Below are positions 36,443-47,232 of a DNA stretch of 64,000 bases, one piece after another. The notes beneath the pieces were generated by a model. The model did not search any database. It saw only the letters and a list, made by a program, of their open reading frames with translations, and was not told the DNA's origin. Where the stretch lies: positions 37,839 through 101,838 of the forward strand of contig MCFE01000294.1 of NCBI GenBank assembly GCA_002104905.1, in the 5' to 3' direction. Each line of letters opens with the position of its first letter. The first letter of the stretch is position 1. The position numbers and the translations under genes were made by a program. This stretch comes from Basidiobolus meristosporus CBS 931.73 (taxonomy: Eukaryota; Basidiobolomycota; Basidiobolomycetes; Basidiobolales; Basidiobolaceae).

Positions 36443-38430
36443 AGAACATCTAAGAATATTTGGGTGTACAGCATATGCCAAAAAACTGGCCGGAAATCAG
36501 TCAAAATTTGAGTCAAAAAGTGTAAAATGCATATTTTTGGGCTACTGCAATGTGAGTAAGGCATACATACTCTGCAATACCAAAGCAAAGAAGCTGATCA
36601 AGTCCAGGGATGTGTTATTTGATGAAAATTCAAAATTTTTTCAAAAAATGACATCAGATGATGACAAAAATTTGATCTCAAGTCCACCAATTGTCAGGAT
36701 TGAATCAGAGCAAAACAATGAAAATTTTTTCACTCCAGAGGACTCTACAACCGTGGTTCAGCCAGAATCAGTGCCCAGGAATATCCCGGAAGTGATCATT
36801 CCAGTACCAAATGCCCGGAGATCCAATTGGACAAGAAACAGCCCAAATTACTATATCAATGAGGGTACAAACTTAGCCTATGCCTATTCAGTCCATATTG
36901 ATGAACCCCAGACTGTAAAAGAGGCCCTAAATAGCCCTCAGACAAAGTTTTGGAGATCTGCAATGACTGAGGAATATCAGGCCCTGATGGAAAATCAAAC
37001 TTGGGACTTAGTCAAATTACCAATCAACCAAAAATCAATTGGATGTAGATGGGTCTTCAAGACAAAATACAAGGCTGATGGTACAATTGAAAGATACAAA
37101 GTAAGACTTGTAGCCAAAGGATGCTCTCAAACAAAAGGACTTGACTATACTGAGACCTTTGCACCGGTAGCCAAGTTTAATTCCATCAGATTAATATTGG
37201 CTATTGCAGCCAAATATAAGTTTTTTATTCATCAAATGGATGTAAAAACTGCATTTTTGAATGGAGAACTTGATGAGGACGTGTATATGGACCAGCCTGA
37301 TGGGTTTGTTGACCAAGATAACCCCCATTTGGTCTGCAAGCTTAAAAAGTCACTATATGGTCTCAAACAATCACCAAGAGCCTGAAATTGCAAGATAGAT
37401 TCTTATTTGGAATCTTTGAGTTTCAAAAGGAGTAATGCTGACTATAGTATATATTATAAGCCAGATAGAGCAAATCCAGTTCTATTAGCTCTATATGTGG
37501 ATGATCTTATTATAGCCGCCAATAACCTAGAAACATTGGAAGAGACCAAATCCAGCCTATCTAAGGAGTTCAAGATGTCTGATCTAGGAGAACTTAGTTA
37601 CTACTTAGGGATTAAGTTCTCCATAGACAGAAGTACCCAGACTATTACCCTAAGCCAATCCAAGTATATTCAAGATATACTAAAGAAGTACCAAATGGAA
37701 GACTGTAAACTGGCAGCTACCCCAATGGAGACAAACCTTGACTTAGTCAAAACTCAACCAAATCAAGAGAGCTTGGTGCCATCTAGAAGCCCCACTTTTC
37801 TGTATCAATCTATGGTTGGCAGTCTGATGTATATCATGCTTGGAACACATCCATATATCTCATATACAGTGGGAGTTGTCAGCCAACATAATCTGAACTA
37901 TGGATCTGATCATGTTGCAGCTGTTAAACAGATTTTTAGATACCTAAAAGGACCTGCTGATATCTGCTTAAGATACACATGTAAGTATTCAGAACAGGAT
38001 CTTGTGGGATGCTCTGAGGCTGATTGGGGACAAAATTTGGAAGACAGAAGTTCCACCTCAGGATACACCATTCTCAACTGTTAAGGAGGAGTTTCATGGA
38101 AATCAAGAATGCAACCAACTGTAGCACTTTCCACCACAGAGGCAGAGTATATGGCAGCTTGTGAGGCTACCAATGAAGCAATGTGGCTAAGAAGCTTTTT
38201 ACATATTTAAGCCTATGTCTAAAAACACCTATTACTTTATTTCAAGATAATCAAGGATGTATACAATTAGGTAGAAATCCAATTTTTCATGGTAGAACCA
38301 AGCAGATAGATATTAGACATCATTTCATATGTGAAGCTATAGATAATTACTTAGTTAGCTTAGTTTACTGTCCTTCAGATGAAATGATTGCAGACATTTT
38401 TACCAAACCATTAGTTAGAGACAAGATTTA
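36443..38430 (+). pseudogene. Copia integrase C-terminus, RT and RNase H of C2
   Basis: A frame of about 314 codons from 36443 covers the integrase C-terminus and RT fingers ([37 protein letters not shown]). A TGA at about 37384 replaces a TGG present in C1. The frame then resumes (37407-38084) with the RT catalytic box LYVDDLIIAANN at about 37490. RNase H follows with [20 protein letters not shown] (about 38115-38175) and the end block MIADIFTKPLVRDKI to 38431, with further stops. Confidence 0.88.
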
Positions 38431-38495
38431 ATATCTTAGGTCAAAATAGGACTAGTCAGTATAAACATTTAGCTGAGTGAGAGTGTGGTAAAAGT

Positions 38496-38842
38496 TGTTG
38501 TAAAAGTTTGTAATTCCACATAAATATGCACTCAAGTTGATCACCAAAATCATTACCTTCAAATTCTAGGGAAAACTGACTGAATTCCATGTTTGGATTT
38601 ACCTTGAATATTTTTACCACAATACCAGGTACCCAGAACATGAAAATTTCAAGGTTGTCCAAGCAGCCCAACACTTTGCACACATGCTCTTGGTATCTTC
38701 CTGAACCTATTCTATGTGTTTTTATGCCAAGACCATGTAAAAGTATAAATCCTACTTTTACATTCAATAAATCATTAAGTAAAAGCCACATAATCTGCTT
38801 GTTCTCCCAATCACTTCTAATATCTCCAAGAATCTTATAACA
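38496..38842 (+). repeat. C2 3' LTR (type B)
   Basis: It starts TGTTGTAAAAGTTTG and ends AATCTTATAACA. It shares with the C1 3' LTR a set of differences from the type A LTRs, including CACATAAATATGCACTCAAG, CACCACAATACC and CAGCCCAACACTTTGC. Confidence 0.9.
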
Positions 38843-39177
38843 GAAGTTCCACCTAAATACCCCCCTAAGTTAGTCACTGAGATCACTACCCACAAATCTT
38901 AGTGAATACTGACCAAATTCCTTTTTGTGATTTACTGGGAATACTTTCACCAAAACATCAAGTACCTAGAACATGAAAATTCTCAAAGTTGCCCAGATAG
39001 GCACAAACATTACACGCATATTCTTGGGATCTTCCTAACCATAATCTATGTGCTTATTATGCCAAGGCCATGTAAAAGCATAAATACTCCCTTAACACTC
39101 ATTAATTATTAAGTGAAAACCACATAATATACTTGTTCTCCCAGTCACTTGTAATATCTCCAAGACTCTTACAACAG
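38843..39177 (+). mobile_element. Degenerate copia LTR
   Basis: This LTR copy directly follows C2. It has lost its first bases and ends GACTCTTACAACA. It has no coding region. Confidence 0.85.
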
Positions 39178-39740
39178 AAGCAAAAGTAGTAAACAAACAT
39201 GTCTAGGAAGGTTCCAAGACCTTGTGTGCAAGCTTTGGAGCAGTTTGGACAACTTTGAGAAACTTCATGCTCTGGGTTCCTGATGACTTAGTAAATATAC
39301 CCTAAGAGAAGAAATTGAGAAAAGGCCTGCAGTATACAGTCATGATCTCTGCTGAACTCCAGCTTTCTCAAAACTGACAACCCTCAATATCTTGGGCTCC
39401 AGCTATTGGGCAAAGAAGCAGACATATTTTGCTGGAGGAGGCTAGGCTGACTAGCATTCATACAAAATTTGGTAAGCAGCTGCTCACTACTTCCACCCAA
39501 GATTGAAACAGTAAATTTCAATGAGAAACACCAGCAGAATACCAGCTGAGAATCACAAGTACTCCAAGTTTGCGATTTCTCCTAGGGATATTTGTAGCAC
39601 GTCCCGTCAAGGAATTTTACCAGATTTCCCCAAGATTTGTAGACTACGATCTAAATGACTAGGTTAGGTGAGTATTTGGGTGTAATTACGAAATTTACAA
39701 CACCAATCACTTCCAACATCTCCGGAACTCTTTCAACGAA
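39178..39740 (-). mobile_element. Broken minus-strand copia LTR and LTR end piece
   Basis: About 39178-39300 and about 39600-39706 match two parts of a minus-strand copia LTR. About 300 bp of unrelated sequence separates them. At about 39706-39740 a short plus-strand piece, CCAATCACTTCCAACATCTC, corresponds to an LTR 3' end. CpG dinucleotides become more common through this stretch. Confidence 0.65.
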
Positions 39741-39851
39741 GCTTGCAACAAACATGGACACGGCAATCTTTCTCCAGACCAGCAGCAGCAGTCACCAAGG
39801 CAAGGTAGACAGCCAAGGGCAGCAATATTGGGGCTCATTTCCTGTTGGAAG

Positions 39852-40145
39852 ATTCTGGGGAGTGTTGGAAGTGATCGGGAGCACTAGAAGAGCTGTGTGA
39901 CATTCGCTTATCGTTAGATTTACAACTAGGAGGACTAGTAGATTATGTGGTGCTTATACTTGGACTTACATTAGGTCATGGCAAAACGAACATGCGTAAT
40001 ATGTCTGGAAAGGACCCGAAAATATTGGTGCAACGTTCAGGTGGGGAGGGGGTCATTTGAACAACATTAAGAGCTTGGGCGTCCAGGGTACCTGGCATTC
40101 TGGCGAAAATAGTCCGGGTAAATCCTGACGAAGAAACTCCCCCTC
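39852..40145 (-). mobile_element. GC-richer copia LTR relic at the host boundary
   Basis: This is alignable with the minus-strand copia LTR: GTTGGAAGTGATCGGGAG, GGTCATGGCAAAACGAACAT, then CCAGGGTACCTGGCATTCTG and GCGAAAATAGTCCGGGTAAA. Where the AT-rich copies have TG or CA, this copy often has CG. It marks the transition to CpG-normal DNA. Confidence 0.7.
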
Positions 40146-42700
40146 CGCCTGAGTGACGCGAATCGGCCCCGCATCCAGCATAGATATCACCAGGGATCCC
40201 ACGGACTTGTCAGGAAGACCCAAGTTTGACTGGCAATTGTTCAGGGCAACTTCGGTTCAATGTACAGTGGTGGAAACGCAAGTCATAATGGCACAGGAAG
40301 AGCCTTTGGTTGGTTGCATGCAATGGTTAGGGCGTAACCGGATGTGGTGGAAGTGGTGCACCAAATCTTTTTGAATCTCGGTCCCCATCATACCACCTTC
40401 GAGTACCCTTGCCCTTCCCACAGCACAGCACCATGCTGCGAGCTCGTCACCCAGGGAAAATCCCCCGGTGCCGGTGCACGTCAACAGTCAGCTGCCAGGG
40501 GTGGTGAGATCCCATACCACCGTAACATGGACCATGGTGGGTGAGTGTGAATCCTGGATCAGTCGTACCTCCAGGAAATACGAGGGGACAAAAAATCTGG
40601 TGTAGCATCAACCGCACCAGCCACTCCGTAAGGCGTATCCGTGGTTGGTGGGGGGGTGGGCGGGGCGGCGGCACTGACCAGATAACTCGGAAATCTCGCA
40701 CTATGTTTGGACGAGCAGGGGGAGGACACGTACGTGCGTCATGCGTCCGTGATGCAGGGTGAGGATGGTGATCGTCATGACGTGGTGAGTCGGTTACTGC
40801 CCCTCACCAACCCGTATGGATGGGATAGCGGCGGTGCACGAGTGATTCTGTGGCAGGCCAATCGGGTAACCGGCCCTCGATGAAATAGGAACCCTTCTTA
40901 AGGTATACACCCGTCGATTAAACGCGTGACATATGAGCGTGCTACCACCGAGTCTACCGGTAACTTCTTTGGCATGCCTCTTACAGAAGGGCGTAACCCT
41001 CCATACAATCAGTGGCTACTCCGAGATCTCGATATCCCCTCCACCTGATCTCGATGTTGATATCAACTGCGCAGTGATATCGTCTTGTCCAATGATCCCC
41101 CCTCCCACTTAAGGTGCGCCTATGGGTGGTTATGTGCGGAGTGTGGACTCCACCGAACCACCGCCGAGAGACCTGACTCATGGACCAACTCGATCTGAGC
41201 CTAGACTAATGATGGGATGATATGGGCTCAGAGTCGGATGGCGTGGTCAGGTCCAACAAGAAGCTCGTTGGAAGACCGCGACCTGCGATGGTATCCTCGG
41301 ACAAGGACTCACGCCGACTTTGACGAGGAGACAGGAGGGTGGCTGAGGAAGATCTCTTTGCCCATCGGGATGGGCGCCAATCAACCTCACTGATGCCACA
41401 CCACACCACACTACACCACACCTCGATGACCACCTATTTCATCCACCCAGAAAGTGTATCTGGTTTCAGAATCATCAGACCAAGAGGACTCCATATGGCA
41501 AATCGTTTGGATGACCGTACCGCCAAAGGAACATGCGAGTCGTAAATTACCATCCGGAATAGGTTGCTGATGGACTGATTGGGTAGGTCGAATTAGGTGT
41601 ACGCATCGAACCGAGGAATTCCAAGTCAACGATTCGTGCAGAGGGGCAACCCATATCGGGCCTCATCAAACACCCTAGAGGTAAGAAGACCAGAAATGGG
41701 ATCAGATCCTTTATGGCAACTCCGAGGATTCGCCAAATCTAGAACCAAGCCCATCGCGGAGAAGACATGGCCCATTGGCCGCAATACGGGGTCCATTTCT
41801 ATTGGCGAGATGAATGGTCGTCACCCAGGTGGAGCTGAGACAATGTCTGAATTTGGGTTTCGAATTTGAGGTCCTAACCCCTCCCCCTGCAAACGCGTAT
41901 ACGTACAGCCTAAATGCCGAAATCTCGACGTTCGCGGTCCGATGATTCTAGATGGATGTCGAGTGGTAAAAGGAAAATTCATCCGACAGGACGGATACAG
42001 CCACCAGGGTGAGTAAGAATAACCTCACCCATGAGGTGGCTACCGAGGCGAGTGGCCCGGGGAACTTCAGCGAAGTAAGCAGATCCATCGCAAAGGATGG
42101 CGGAACGGGGGGCAGTTGCGTTACTGTTGTACCCATTCACTAAGTAGAGCATCTGGCCCTGTGGGGGAGAGGGGGGTGATTCTGGATTGTTTGCTATGCG
42201 AACTTTATCTTCACACTTCCCGAATCTTATCATCGCAATCCCCGAAATTCATGGCCCTTTTCCACCTGGATTTTTCCCCTAATATTGGGAACCATCCCAT
42301 CTGAATGATCATCAAATCGCATGACTCTCTCTGGATGACCTTGATTGGCCGCACCTGGTGACGTAGGCCCGTTTGGGAAGGAAGGACTCGGTTGGGCTAA
42401 GGATTAGGATTAGGGTTGGGGTTAGGTTGGGAAGTATCCAACCACGCCCGAACCACAGATACTTGGGCCAAAATAAGGCTCACTTACCACACCTTAATAC
42501 GCAACTCCGAGGAAACATTGAAATACGTACACAGAATATCCGGTGGGATTCGGGGGTTTTATTCAAAATCTACGCGTCATATTGTCTAGGGGATGAGAGG
42601 GGGGTGGACATGAACGGGATGTGTTACAAAGGTCAGGATGTGTAGGGTGGAGGGGGTTATGCACGTTGGGGCGATTGGATGACGCGACAAGCCCACGAAT
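40146..42700. other. CpG-normal intergenic region, no recognised gene
   Basis: The base composition is host-like. No open frame here is longer than about 90 codons, and none resembles a known protein or joins to a neighbour across credible GT-AG sites that I could see. There are short simple stretches, such as a CACCACAC/CTACACCACACC run near 41400 and a G-rich run near 40650. A telomere-like patch lies at 42397-42432. Confidence 0.5.
42397..42432 (+). repeat. Degenerate interstitial telomere-like patch
   Basis: The text contains AAGGATTAGGATTAGGGTTG then GGGTTAGGTTGGG, about five degenerate TTAGGG units, about 270 bp from the 3' end of the hexokinase gene. It could be a telobox-like protein site or an old telomere scar. 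Confidence 0.7.
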
Positions 42701-44077
42701 TTACAATTGGTTTTTGATCTTCAAGGCAACCATGGCGGCCAATGCGGCGCCAACACCGCTACCGTCCTTGGCCATGGTAAGCTTGATGTGGTTCTCCACG
42801 ATATCAGAGCCAAGCAGCTCGCGCATGGCTTCGGTCAAGTTGCCCTCGAAGCCAGGGTAGAACTCGAACAGAGAGCCATCGATACCGATGGTGACCGATT
42901 GCTCGAGAAGATCTTGGCGGGCCGATACGACGGCGGCCAAACCAGCGCCAGCGAGTCTGGCGGCTCTACGACCGATCATGTGACAAATCCGCTTCAGCAT
43001 CTGGCGGTCAGTCAAGGTGGAGTCGTTGATGTCCAAGCTGTTCTCCAGGACGGATTTAGTGTCGGTGAGGTTCTCGGTGGTGTCACTCTCGATGGTAGAC
43101 ATGTAGGAGGTCTCGAAGGAGAATGGAGTGTTGAGCATCTTGGAAGATCTTCCGTCGAAGATCAAGCGTCTGTCAATCAAGTTGAAGAGGACCAGTTGGA
43201 CAAGAGTGCCCAGGTATTCGCCGGAGATCATCTTCTCGAAGATCTGGCTGCCGGGACTGATGGACTCGCGGTCCAAATGGTTGTCGAACATGGTGCAGGG
43301 GAGGGAAACTCTCTCGTTATCGAAGGCTCCCCATTCGATGTTGACGATCATGTCGTCGGACTTGATGTGGCTGAGGTCCATTTTGGTGATGTTGCGGGTC
43401 TTCTCGATGAAGGCGGTGTTACTTCCGGTGCCCAGGATGACTCCCATGACACTGTTACGATCTTGGTAGCTACTGGCGAGAAGGGTTCCCACGGTATCAT
43501 TGAGGATAGCAACCACCTTGACGTTGAGGCCAAGGTTGTCCAATGCGTACTGTAAAAGCTGGACCACGTCACGGCCGACGGCTCCGGGGATGTCGAATCC
43601 CTTGTTCCAACGGACAAGCTTGCCAGAGTCGATGGCGGTTTGGTCGATGGGGTAGGAGAAGGTGAAGCCCAAAGGAAGGGGCTTTCCGTCGACGTCGATC
43701 TGGTTGGAGATCTGGCCCAAGAAGAGCTCGACGTTTTGAGCCATGGTCTGGAAAAGCTCCTTGTGATCGCCGGTCTTCAGGCTGTTGGGGATGTTAAACT
43801 TGTGCTGCTTGAGGGCAATCTGACCTTGACCTTTGAGGGTAACCAGACAGACGCGAAGGTTGGTGCCACCTAGATCCAAGGCAAGGAACTGGCCAACCTC
43901 ATCGCCGGTAGCTCTGTCGGTGATGAAGGAGGGGATCATGTTGCCATTGAACTTGGGGTCGGATCTGCGGACCTTGATTTGCTCGAGGAAGTGCTCCTTG
44001 ATTTTCTGCAGCTGCTCGGCGGGGGCGGAGAATTGCTCCTCGAGAGCATTCATAGCCTGGATTTGTTCGGGGTTCAT
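42701..44077 (-). CDS. Hexokinase
   Basis: This encodes a 458-residue hexokinase, which phosphorylates glucose or related hexoses with ATP in the cytosol as the first step of glycolysis. The phosphate-1 loop LDLGGTNLRV is at residues 67-76. The sugar-binding segment LGFTFSYP is at 136-143 and RWNKGFDIPG at 156-165. The catalytic Asp is D194 in ILNDTVGTLLAS. Phosphate-2 GVILGTGSN is at 212-220, WGAFDNE at 249-255, the adenosine region IGIDGSLFEFYPGF at 397-410 and DGSGVGAALAA at 438-448. It is single-exon and somewhat shorter than yeast hexokinases because the N-terminal extension is short. The GTGSN loop and some neighbouring residues differ from the usual hexokinase consensus, so substrate range or a regulatory role cannot be settled here. 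It is head to head with the sugar transporter. Confidence 0.95.
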   Translation of the reverse strand: MNPEQIQAMNALEEQFSAPAEQLQKIKEHFLEQIKVRRSDPKFNGNMIPSFITDRATGDEVGQFLALDLGGTNLRVCLVTLKGQGQIALKQHKFNIPNSLKTGDHKELFQTMAQNVELFLGQISNQIDVDGKPLPLGFTFSYPIDQTAIDSGKLVRWNKGFDIPGAVGRDVVQLLQYALDNLGLNVKVVAILNDTVGTLLASSYQDRNSVMGVILGTGSNTAFIEKTRNITKMDLSHIKSDDMIVNIEWGAFDNERVSLPCTMFDNHLDRESISPGSQIFEKMISGEYLGTLVQLVLFNLIDRRLIFDGRSSKMLNTPFSFETSYMSTIESDTTENLTDTKSVLENSLDINDSTLTDRQMLKRICHMIGRRAARLAGAGLAAVVSARQDLLEQSVTIGIDGSLFEFYPGFEGNLTEAMRELLGSDIVENHIKLTMAKDGSGVGAALAAMVALKIKNQL

Positions 44078-44084
44078 GATGATG

Positions 44085-44150
44085 GAATGGAGAGTTGAAA
44101 AGAGAGAGAATTGATTTTAACCGAGGATCGACCCACCGTGTATTAATACT
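44085..44150 (-). promoter_or_regulatory. Hexokinase core promoter and pyrimidine-rich leader
   Basis: On the minus strand an AGTATTAATA TATA-like element lies about 65-70 nt upstream of the ATG. It is followed by a CT-rich tract (complement of 44085-44110), as is common at fungal transcription starts. The assignment rests on position and composition only. Confidence 0.5.
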
Positions 44151-47120
44151 CCGTGGTAGGTGGCTGATCTGTCCGATGTAGCGATCTCGCATTGCTTGTC
44201 TAGTGTGGTGCGCACGAAGCCACACTCTCAATTGACGTGGCGGTTACGGACTGAAGAAGCTAGACATGTGTTCAATCAAACTGTGTTCGAAACCTGATTT
44301 ACCTCGAAAAGGAATGTTGGGAAAAGGCGTGTGTCGCGTCCAGTGAACGCCCCCTCGAGCAACACAACAAACGATCCTAGGCAGCGATATGGCACCGGTA
44401 ATACAGACAACCGGGGGGTGATTGGTGGTTTCAAATGGCTTGGTGAGCTTGGTCATATTGAAGAGGAGAAATCCGGATGATAAGATTCACTCGAGGCACC
44501 CAGCTCACTCAGCGACCTCGCGCGTTCGCAACCATCCACAGTATTGGTTCTGCTGATAAGAAGCCCGCCCATTTCTGGCCCATGTTGCTCAAGAATCTAG
44601 ATGCTGGAATCTGAGACCACTTCCTGATGGGTGGGCCTATCCAGCAGGCAGACCCCAGACACAAGTGCCCTCTTGACTCCTCCCTCGCTATCGCGATGCA
44701 AATGGGAATGCTCATTAATTCTCTCGACGTTTCGGCATTTCCAAATGCGGTGCCCTTATCTTGTCTCTTGCGTATTTCCTAATCGGGCGGCGGCTCGTAT
44801 CGCAGATGAATCACCACGCGAAGATCTATCGATAAGATGCGGCTGGCACGTATGGCATGGAGTTCGGTAAACCGGCAGAGACAGGGATCCATCGGTGGCA
44901 CAGCTCCCCCGTCCCGCACCATATTCTACTGAAGATGGCTTCGTCTGTGCCTTCAGCCTTGCCACAATCCAGAAGCGTGCCATGTGTTGTTCGCAGCCCA
45001 CGAGTTGGTTGATGGGCGAGGTTGCTGCCCGGAGGGGACATATTACTACACATGGGCAAATATGAATATTTATATCGAAGATAGCCTAAACTGTCGGTTG
45101 GGATCAGACTGTCCTGTTATGTGTGTGCTGATAACAGAGACGGTGCACTGATTAGGTTGAATTTGTTCTCAGTTCAGCAAATCGCAAATGAAGCAAGCGC
45201 TTGGATTGTATTTATTAAGGCTGCATATAGCAAGAAGCAGTAATCCCTCGGCCCAATCAGCAGACGCAGGTGGCCGGCGCGCTTTTTTCCTGCTTCGAGG
45301 GTGTTCATGTTTTGGTGTCGAAGAGCAGCCAGAATGAGTCCAAGAGTAGCTAAAGGATTATGGTCGTGTTAGCTGTTGATTCTCCAGCCCAAGAACCAAT
45401 ATCCTTATCTCGGTTCTAGTGTGCTAAGAACCAGCTGATAAAGCCAAGACCTAGCCTTCTTAACGAGGCCCGGGCAGAACAGCTAAACGATACGGATCGT
45501 ATCCTTGAGACAGGCTGGGTCAGGCTCATAGATAGCAACCACCCACTATCGATGAAGGGTGTTTATGCCCTCCCATCAAATTTGCTCCCAGGACAAGCCA
45601 TATACAATCTACGTGTCTCCAATTTGCACGAAACAGCACCTTGACCTCAAGGGGTGCCACATTACTGTAGATCTGGAAGGACAGCTGCACCATCAATAGC
45701 ACAAAATACAGATGTGAGGTGCGTGTGCATAACCGTAGTGGGTCTCCAGGTTACTCGAACATCACAGACAATTCCAGACAAACACTGGTCGAGGGCGCTG
45801 TTCTATGGCTATTTCAGCGCACGTTACTTATTGACAATTGGCATGACCATATTAACAGGCCTTTGTTTTGGTAACTAAATACTTGGAATGCTGTATGATC
45901 CCAGTGCATTTGGCATATTGACCGATAACAGATGACACAACCTAATAAGACTTGGGTGTTTCATATTGTTGTCCCTTGATCCTCACTGGCCAATGGGCGG
46001 GGGCTTTTGTGTATAACCTAAGCAGCATATTGCACCAATCCACAATCCTGACCGCTCAGAGCGAACCTGGCCAATTACGACCTTGCCTTCACCATGGATC
46101 ATTCGAGGATCTCCATAAGCATAAGGAAAAGAGGGGAAGGTTGCATCCCAACGATCCCACGGTCTGGATTTCGCTGATGCCCTATCTCGCCAGGGTGCAC
46201 TCAACGTGGGGGATCACCCGCAGATTGGATGGTTCTTTGGTAAGATATCAATGATTTGGGATCATTTGGGCCATAATTGGTAACTCAGCGAAGGTCTCAC
46301 CTATTTCCTTCTCGCAAAGCTCCATATGTGGCAGTCACCTTCTGGGTGATCAAATTCGAACGAAATTGTCAGCTATCTCTGCACGGCATATTTGGATGCG
46401 ACCAACTAATGCATTCGATGGAACAGTTTGTGTCTGCAGCATTTTCTGAGCAATCGCATCCGGCGGCCAGAAGAAATTTCTAGAGATCATGTCGGACATT
46501 CGGCCTCCCTATTGAAGGAAATCTCTCATGGGGAAAAGCGCAGCCCCGAGGAGGCTGGGCCTTCCAGACATGTGCTGGCGGTAAGCGACTCCGCAATGTT
46601 GGCGCTACAAGCCCCTACCGCCATCATCCCTCATTCACGGTGGCCCTGTCTTCACCAAGCGACAAGCTCAGCCGGTGGGTCTGAATCCGGAAAAAAGGCC
46701 CACGCGGATTCTTGTTTTCGTATAGATATTCCACATAGCGTGCTGCTTCTTGTTTTTAATGGTAAGCGAATGCATACAAAGCGGACTTGCCATTTATAGG
46801 TTCATCGACGACACTTTTGAACCATCGACACGGCCTATAGGCTGTCTTCTGACGAAGCGAGTATATTAAAATACTTTTTTGTTGTTGAAACTAAAGCCAC
46901 AATGAGAGAGCTGGAATAGGAGCTGTACCTTGCATAATGAGATAGATGCACTCAATATGGGTCATTCGAAACATCCAAATAGAGTTAAGAATATAGAGAG
47001 ACAGGTGCGATTTCGATCTCCGACCATAACCTAGCCCAATTAATTACCGAGACGGGATGCAGGTTTTCATCCGTAACGATCGTTCGGGAATTCAAATAGC
47101 AGGCCGTCCGGGACCAGGAA
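44151..47120. other. Long intergenic region between hexokinase and transporter
   Basis: About 3 kb of CpG-normal DNA separates the two divergent starts. No frame exceeds about 125 codons and none is recognisable. It probably includes the upstream control regions of both genes. I could not pick out specific sites with confidence. Confidence 0.5.
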
Positions 47121-47123
47121 CAA

Positions 47124-47129
47124 ATAAAA
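47124..47129 (+). promoter_or_regulatory. TATA-like element of the sugar transporter
   Basis: ATAAAA lies about 105 nt upstream of the transporter ATG and is followed by a leader rich in C and T. This is a positional guess. Confidence 0.35.
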
Positions 47130-47232
47130 GTCACCGTTCGACCCACCTCAATTCCAACAAGTACAAGTTTTTCTAAGGCTTTAGAACAAACTACGCTACC
47201 GTCTCCTTACCACTTGTATCTTTCACTCCATC

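Larger units (their letters stand above)
33797..38842 (+). mobile_element. Copia element C2, most complete copy
   Basis: The 5' LTR (type A) is 33797-34145 and the 3' LTR (type B) is 38496-38842. The internal order is gag, zinc knuckle, protease, gag-pre-integrase, integrase, RT, RNase H, as expected for Ty1/copia. Inactivating changes are few: a one-base loss near 34750, stops at about 36028, 37384 and 38082, and a solo LTR inserted at 36094-36442. The large open stretches (204, 350 and 357 codons) imply fairly recent activity relative to the other relics. Confidence 0.92.

Noticed and set aside
1-39700. RIP as the cause of the AT-rich repeats
   Set aside because: CpA and TpG remain frequent and long frames (for example 350 codons in copia C2) survive. 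CpG loss fits better.
42707-43555. A 282-codon plus-strand ORF
   Set aside because: It is antisense to the hexokinase and Val/Gly/Asp-rich with no motif. It is a shadow frame.
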